Shown here: piece by piece, positions 57,629 to 64,000 of the stretch
Numbering within the stretch: position 1 is the stretch's first letter
How the letters are laid out: each line of letters begins with the position of its first letter
Source of the DNA: Eutypella sp. D-1
Taxonomy: Eukaryota > Ascomycota > Sordariomycetes > Xylariales > Diatrypaceae
Direction of reading: 5' to 3'
DNA length: 64,000 bases
Assembly (NCBI GenBank): GCA_023313575.1
Contig: JAJTTP010000002.1
Span: 3,596,001 to 3,660,000, forward strand
Translations under genes and position numbers: made by a program
The notes under the pieces: model-generated
What the model was told of the DNA's origin: nothing
Databases searched by the model: none
What the model saw: only the letters and a program-made list of their open reading frames with translations

Positions 57629-60564
57629 ATGCTGAGAAATCCTCCACTATCACCAGTGAGCGTCGGCGGCAGTAGCGAATTCTCCACTTCCGGATATAAC
57701 GATCGTTCTTCCGCCGGCCTCAGCAGAGGCGGCAGGGGGCCCTTCTCTCCCCCCACCTCCGGCAGTTTTGTGAGCAACGGCAACATGGACGGCTTTCCCT
57801 CAGGTCCCAAGAGCGTCGGCCAGCCGAGCCCTCCCCCTAGTATCGCCGCCCGTACCAGTTATGCGAAAAGCGAGAGCGGCCGAAGTATCATCGGCGAGAC
57901 CACCGAGACCGTCCTAGGCGAGCACTACTTCGCCCTCAAAAGGTTCCTCGCCGCCACTTCCAAGGATGGTAGGGCCCAACCGCCCCCAAACAAGGCCCGT
58001 GATAAACTATTACGCCTCTCCTCCGTCCAGTTCCTCGAGTTATCTACCGATGTATTCGATGAGTTATTACGACGCCAGGCCGCCGAGGCCTTCCGCCGGA
58101 GACCTCCCAATGCGCCCCCAAGCGCAGGCCCACCCGGATACCTCCTCCCGGAGGACACTTTTCACCCCAAGCGCAACCAAGCCCGGCAAAAGCTATCTAC
58201 CCTAGGCCCCCCGCGCTTCCGAGATCTTGCCACCGACGTGTTCTGCGAGCTGGAGCGCCGCATACCTAGGGTCATCAATGCCGGCATGGCTAACCCTGCC
58301 TCCAGAGGGTCTACGGGCAGCCGGGTCGGAACCCCCATCAACGGCATGCCCCCACGTAGCGGTATGGGTGGCATGCGGAGACCGTCCGATGCGAGCTCAA
58401 TTCGTTCCGGCGGTCCGCCCAGAGTCAACGGCGATTATCCCATCCCCCCGTCTCCCGGCATGGGCAACGGCGGCTTCGACCGGCCCCAGCCCAAGCAATT
58501 CCAAAGCAACACCATTGTTCCTAACAAGAGCACCATGGTGGAAGAGGATGATGACGGGCTTGGCTCCAACGACGACGACAATGACGCTTTCGGTCTGGAT
58601 CGGGTCGCATCGAATCGCGAAAGCAAGAGAAGTGCGGGAACATCCGATGTAAGTTACGGGCTCCATTCGAGTGCTAATAATTCTTCAAAAATCTTCTTCT
58701 TATTTGCACGAGGCGTGATTTGCCTCTTTCTGGGCTTTCCTGTGCTGACCCGTCTCTCCTGTCCCAGACGGACAAGAAGCTCATCGACGACTACCAATCT
58801 CAGGTACGGGACCTCCGGGAAAAGTTAGATAGCATGGAAGACCAAATGAAGAAAAAAGAGGATGAGATGAACAGCATGCTTGATGAGGAACGCGCCAAGT
58901 CGACGGTGTCCAACTCAGAAAAGCAGGAGTGGGAGGAGGCGCGCGCGAGTCTGGAAAGCAAGGTAACTGAGGCCCAGAATCTGAACGAGTCGATGCAAGA
59001 CGAGCTCGACCGCCTGAGGGACGATTACGATAAGATGAGAGACGAACACGCCATGGAGTCGCGAAAACTACGAGAAGAGCTCGAGGAGGCCCAGCAGAAC
59101 GGCGCGGCGGCGGCGATGTCGGCGGCCCCGCGCGGAGACTCCGATCTGATGAGGGAAAACGAGGAACTAAGGAGGGCGCTCGAGGAACAACAACGGGTGA
59201 CCGAGGATGCGCGCCTCGAGGCCCGTCAATTCCTCCAGGAGATGAAGGCCCTTTCCGAACAGCATAACCCGAGCTGGAACCGACAGGATGAATTGGAGAA
59301 GATGGTCGAGAAGTTGGAGCAGGAGGTTAGGGACTGGAGGAACCGTTACGCCCGGACAAAGACGCAGCTACGTAGTCTCCGCGCTTCTTCCATGGCCCCC
59401 GGCCTCGAGCTGGATGCCGCCAAGCACTTGCGCGACAAGGGGTTTGCGGAGGACAACGGTCTCGTTAAGGACGTCCACGTCACCAAGTTCCAGATTTCCA
59501 TCGATGAACTGCTGCACCGGGCGCGTACTGATAATCCGGACAAAGTCATCGATTCTATGAAGGCCGTGATTGTTGGGGTGCGCCGCATCACCAAAGAAAT
59601 TGATGCGTCGCCTCACCAGGATGGGGGCATCGCCCAGCAGCAACAGAGACTCAAGGCCCGGGTGTCCGCGACAGCCAACAACCTGATCACGGCCTCCAAG
59701 AACTTTGCCGCCTCTGGTGGCATATCCCCCGTCTCCCTACTAGACGCCGCCGCCTCGCATCTCGTCGCGGCTCTAGTTGAGCTGCTTCGGGCCGTCAAGG
59801 TCCGCCCCACACCCGCTGATGAGCTCGACGAAGAGGAAGACGGCACAATCACGCCCGTGGACTCGGTTCCGTTCTTTTCGAATCGCAACACTCAGCAAGA
59901 AGGGTTTGACGCGCCGCAAGATTCTCCACTAGCCCCGCCCCCGGCGTTCCAGGGTCTTCGCGGAGTCCGAGATAGTGACCAGTCCTCCGCATACAGCTCG
60001 GCGACGGACCCCAGGCAGTCCGGCAACCACTACCAGAACGGCTCGGCGATGAACGGAAACGGTTACATGGCGAACGGCAACAAGACCAACGGATACGGTC
60101 AAGCCACGAACATAGAAGACCTTGTGATCTACGTCTCCAACCAGAAGGACGCCGTGGTTCAGACGAGTCAAGGGCTCGTCAACCTCGTCCGCGGTGGCGA
60201 TGTGTCCGACGTAGACCAGTTTACGGATGCCATCGCCTCCATCGCGCAAGTCGTTGACAAGGTCGTCTCTGAGATGGAGACAGAAGTGTCCGGAATCCCC
60301 GATGCTGACGACAGTCTTATGAGACTGTCGTCATGCCGCGACCGCCTGCTCGAGGCTGGCGACTCCGGTAAGAACATAGAGGCGTTCCGCGACCGTGCCC
60401 AGTCTGAGGACGAAGAGAGGAAGGCGAACACGCAGTGGCGGATGTGGATACAGACGCTGCCGCCCATCGCCTTCAAGATCGTTCACCAGATGGACGAGCT
60501 GATCGCGGTGCTTGGCAGTCCCGGCGGCGCGTCTGGCAGGCCCGGAGGGGACGACTTCTCCTAG
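57629..60564 (+). CDS. spa2: SPA2 polarisome scaffold protein (Spa2 homology domain)
   Basis: SPA2 is the core scaffold of the polarisome at hyphal tips and binds formin, Pea2-like and MAPK-pathway proteins. Exons are 57629-58648 and 58768-60564, giving about 938 residues; the donor is GTAAGT, the acceptor CCCAG, and the phase is kept. Two tandem Spa2 homology repeats occupy about 123-150 (ARDKLLRLSSVQFLELSTDV) and 185-211 (ARQKLSTLGPPRFRDLATDV). A long coiled coil begins after the junction (TDKKLIDDYQ, then Glu/Arg/Leu heptads to about residue 575). The C-terminal domain starts near VKDVHVTKFQISIDELLHRA and contains the GIT1-like region with LLDAAASHLVAALVELLRAVK and DLVIYVSNQKDAVVQTSQGLVNLVR, ending with WIQTLPPIAFKIVHQMDELI. 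Loops between are Ser/Pro/Gly-rich. Confidence 0.94.
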
Positions 60565-62646
60565 AGGGAGCGGCCGAGGAGGTTATTCCCCCTATCCTCG
60601 TTTTTGCGCCTGTACCCCCCTTCTTGATTTTCGGGGGCCGCGCTTACTATTAGTGGAGCCGACCGCTTTCCGCCCGTCGTACCCCTTATTCCGTCTTTTT
60701 TCTTCGGGGCTGTGGCACGGTATGATACCCCGGCGGGCGTCTTGCTTTGTTGAATTTGGCGTACTATCCAGGATTAATGATGAGTCCTCGGTTGGTTTCA
60801 AACCGTCCAGTTCTGGCCCCTGGTCTGCCTTGTGCCGGCCTGGGAGGTGGCAAATCCGGTTCCTTCTCTGCTTTACGACGAGGAAGCGGGCATAAGCAGT
60901 CCTGATTCTTGATATTGGCACTTTTCCCCCACGCCAACTATGGTTGGAACGGCGTATGCGCATGCAAAAAAGCGCCGAATCGTCCTTTACGATTTCTATA
61001 TACCCAACCACCCACCTCCTGGGATATCTGAACATGGACGACGGACGGGGGTTTTTACCCCGCCCTATTTCCTTTGGGAAGGAAGGGCTTTGGCTCTTTG
61101 ATGGCCAACTAACCAGCCAGTACATGAATTGGTATATAACATACATACATACATACACGCGCGAACTTTTATAGACGAATACACACCACACCACACTACA
61201 CTACACCAAACCCATCAGCGGGGGGCCGGTCTGGCCCAACTAACCCCCGTTCCTTTTGGTGGTTTCTTTTTCTTGCTATTTTCTGTACAGAATATATATT
61301 TCGGCCGCGGTTCTTCCCTTTTTATTTCCTTCTCGTGGTTGGTAAACCCACGCACCCACCCGGCAGGTTAAGGGTTAAAGTGGTGTTGGGAGGGGGGGGG
61401 GGGGGAGGGCAGGGATGGGGCGTGTTAGTGATAGGGAGACGTGATTCTCACTATGGTCCCTCTTGCTTGCTTGTTTCCGTCCGGCTTCTTGCGGGGTTGG
61501 GCAAGGCAAGTCAAAAGGGGGGGAGGAGGGGCGCGGGGGCGGGGGGGGGGTGTTATGCGAAACGAAATGACATAACGGAATGGAATTGGAATGTAGATGA
61601 GGAAGAAAAAGAAAGCAAAGCAAAGCAAAACTGAAATGTTTTCGGACCCCCCCCCCCCCCTTGGAGGCGGCCGGGGTTGGAAGGTTGGAGGGGGGGGGAT
61701 GCAGGGAAAATATGAGATTTGCTCTCTTTCTGTGTCTTTTTTCTTCTTCATTTGATGAAGAAGCATACCATGTCATGTCATGTGTACTGTACGCGCACAC
61801 ACACAAACACCGAGCACAACAGCTGCTGGAGAGGTTGGCCAGGGGAGGCCGCCGGGTGGGGGGGGGGATGGGGATAGGTGAGAGGGGAACTTTTATGATA
61901 GCGAAGAACCAACCAACCAACCAAACCAAACCAAATATATACCATGTCGGATAAGTCAAGGGAAAGAAAGGGGCTTGCTGCCGCCTCGCCTGGTTTTTTT
62001 TTTTTTCCTCTTTGTAGATCTGCTGGCTTTGTGGGGGGAGGGGGGTGGTTCTTGGAGCCAGAGTAGTGCAGTGCGGTGCAGTGTAGATGTGTGAGTGAGG
62101 ATGGCGTGTGAATGAACGAACGAACGAAAAACGCATGGACGGAAAACGAATCGCAACCGTAACCGTAACCGTAGCCGTAACCGTAACCGGCTGCTTTGCT
62201 TCGTTTTGCTTGAAGTATCATGTAGAAGACGGATGACCGGTACTACATAGCTAGCTGGGCCCTAGAAGGTAGGCATATATGTCTATTACTGTGCTGTGGT
62301 GTGCTGTGGTGTGCTATGCTGTGCGTGTGCGACTATATATATACGCACGCACGTTTTTCGATGAATCGAGCTCCCTCGTGCCCTGCTCTGCTCTGCCGGA
62401 GGCACCACAGTATATATCTCGCTAAACCGGGAGCTAGATAAGCGGTTGGTTCCAGCAGTGGCTTGACTTGGTTTGCTTGTCCTACTATCATCCATGATTT
62501 GCCGTTTGCTTCCTCGACAAGGCCGACTGGCTGGTTTGGCTGGCTTGGTTTGTTATATCCATCCGCTTTTTGCTGCTGCTGCTGCTGTTGTTGTTGTGTA
62601 GAACGAGACTTCGAAACGTCCAGCTGGGGTAATTAGTTAGTCAAAC
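60565..62646. other. Intergenic region downstream of SPA2, G-tract rich
   Basis: About 2.1 kb has no recognised gene. It is notable for clustered long G runs on the plus strand (61388-61420, 61516-61551, about 61688-61699, 61858-61880 and 62034-62057) and a C run at 61647-61660. It also holds ACCAACCAACCAAACC runs near 61908-61933, GAACGAACGAAC near 62111-62127 and an AACCGT hexamer array at 62155-62190. Confidence 0.6.
62155..62190. repeat. AACCGT hexamer array
   Basis: Six units occur, with one unit changed to AGCCGT. It is not the canonical fungal telomere repeat TTAGGG and lies inside the chromosome. Confidence 0.85.
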
Positions 62647-63484
62647 ATGTCGAATCGCACGGTAAGTGATGAATGAGTGGTCGTGATAAGCGCGTGTGTG
62701 GTACAGGCATGCCTTGTATCGGTGCCGCGAGGACGAACGAGTGTGTGTATTACACCTGTGTATGTGTGTGTGTGTGTGTGTGTGAATCGGCCGCCTCGTG
62801 TCACTGCCACCTCTCAGCTTGCTCGGGTACGATATAAACTTGACGCGTGGGGTGAAACCATGATCGATTTACAAGTGACTAGTGAGGAATACCTGGTACA
62901 GGACTGTACTCGGTTTATATAAATGAGTGATAAGTCAAGCTCGTTTTACTATAAAGAAGGGAAGGGGGGTGATTTCTCTTCCCCCTTTCCCTTTTCCTTG
63001 TCTTGCTTGCTTGTTTGCTTACTTCCTCCCTAACTATTACCAACGCTGTTGGTATCTCGACTACGACTTCGAAGAACTCTACTACCTCAAACACTAAAAA
63101 TGATCAAGCACGAGGAATAAAGACAATAACGATATCGGCGAGACTATTTAAAAGCACAGCAACCAGGGTCCAGGGAGACGACAGAAACAGAAAAGAAATG
63201 GCAAGAAAATAAGAAAACCACAAGAAAACAATAAACAAACAAAAGCCCAAAGGTGCAATATGTCCTCCTCTTTCACACAATCACAGGAGATCCAGAGGGC
63301 GGCGGCGGCCATTGAGTATGTCGAGCGGGCGTTCAACACCCCGTCCAACATCGGAGGGCTCAAGCTCAAAAAGGAGCAGCTCGAGCCCCTGCAGGAGCTC
63401 TGTCATATGGCCGAGAAGGAGAGGGAGGAGAAAAAGACAGCTGAGGAGGGGAAGGGGAAGGGGAAGGCGGTGGCTGATGGGTAA
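62647..63484 (+). CDS. Possible small multi-exon gene, function unknown
   Basis: I do not recognise this protein. An open frame at 63260-63484 encodes 74 residues, including the helix-forming stretch IQRAAAAIEYVERAFNTPSN and a Lys/Glu-rich end. Its start looks like an acceptor (TTTCACACAATCACAG, ending at 63286). Upstream, ATG TCG AAT CGC ACG at 62647-62661 is followed directly by a perfect GTAAGT donor and would join in frame to give MSNRTEIQRAAAAIEYVERAF. The terminal stop overlaps a GGTAAGG donor (63479-63485), so the coding sequence may continue by splicing. The implied first intron of 625 nt is long for a fungus and lacks an obvious branch site near its end. The choice between a 74-residue protein, a 70-residue two-exon protein and a longer gene cannot be made from sequence alone. 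Confidence 0.35.
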
Positions 63485-64000
63485 GGAACGGAAGGGTTGG
63501 GAGGCCCGGGGCCCGGGACGGGCGGTCCAGGTAGACGGCCTACTACTCGATATCTACTCGGCCCGGGTAGTTTAGGGGGGGAATGCCTCGTTATTGCTAT
63601 AATATGGGAAAGGCAGGTTAGCGTTGGGTTATAGCGATTGCATTTTGAATCTATGCATTAAATTGAAGATATCCTGTAATCCATAATAGGAGCCACTTGC
63701 ATGGACAGATAGCCGGTCTAGACGAATCGGGTTAGCTCATCTAGCGCAGAATTACACTGTCGTGTCCTCAATTCAATGCGATGCCCCAGGGTACATTTTT
63801 TGCTACCTGTAAGGTTGGGACCCCAGATTTTGTAGGGAATCGGGACGACGTGGAATCTGGACTTTTTGTACCTTAAACCACTTAAACCTTTCCACTTTCA
63901 TTTATCACCACCACCACTGCTACTACCACCACTACGACTCATCAACACGCGACCAATTTCGATTTTTGTTTCTCTTTCGTTCTCGTCCTGCTTCTTCTAT
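63485..64000. other. Right-edge region
   Basis: No gene is recognised. GGCCCGG-type repeats lie near 63505-63515. The last 100 bases (CCACCACTAC repeats, then CT-rich DNA) resemble a promoter or leader of a gene beyond the window; this is a guess from composition. Confidence 0.4.

Noticed and set aside
62155..62190. AACCGT array as an interstitial telomere
   Set aside because: The fungal telomere unit is CCCTAA/TTAGGG. This hexamer differs and lies among other slippage-type repeats.

Overview
This window looks like nuclear DNA from a filamentous ascomycete (Pezizomycotina, most likely a Sordariomycete). The evidence is compact genes with short GT-AG introns and CTRAY-type branch sites, fungal versions of conserved eukaryotic proteins (NudC, SSU72, SPA2, AP180/Yap1801, NBP2, TFB3, URI/Bud27), and a sharply bounded A+T-rich island whose repeat copies differ almost only by C-to-T and G-to-A changes. 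That pattern is the signature of repeat-induced point mutation (RIP). I could not assign a genus.

Layout from left to right: mitochondrial aspartyl-tRNA synthetase (-, 1005-3627); an AP180/CALM clathrin adaptor with NPF motifs (+, 7383-9790); TFB3/MAT1 (-, 11982-13190), divergent from nudC (+, 13897-14709); a RIP-mutated nested LTR-retrotransposon island (14921-18272, target duplication AGAAA); a URI/Bud27-type prefoldin-like protein (-, 19069-20982), divergent from a CCCH zinc-finger protein with an NYN-like domain (+, 22737-24347); a class III GH18 chitinase broken by one in-frame stop (-, 25262-26521); a PNG1 homologue whose catalytic cysteine is valine (-, 29108-30650); an 11.2 kb stretch with no recognisable gene; an NBP2-like SH3 protein (-, 41886-43586); SSU72 (+, 50084-50943); SPA2 (+, 57629-60564); and a small, doubtful multi-exon gene near the right edge (62647-63484).

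The genes do not form a pathway cluster. They are mostly housekeeping, with several linked to polarity, endocytosis or the cell wall (AP180, NudC, SPA2, NBP2, PNG1). Intergenic spaces of 4-11 kb are long for a fungus. They are not RIP-mutated, but are filled with microsatellites and with the palindrome TACCTAGGTA, which occurs at least eight times.

The most interesting structure is the retrotransposon island. Its two 199-bp LTRs are reciprocal hybrids: the outer part of each is clean, the inner part is RIP-mutated, and the switch falls at the same LTR position in both. This is what a single crossover between a RIP-mutated circular element and a clean solo LTR would leave behind.
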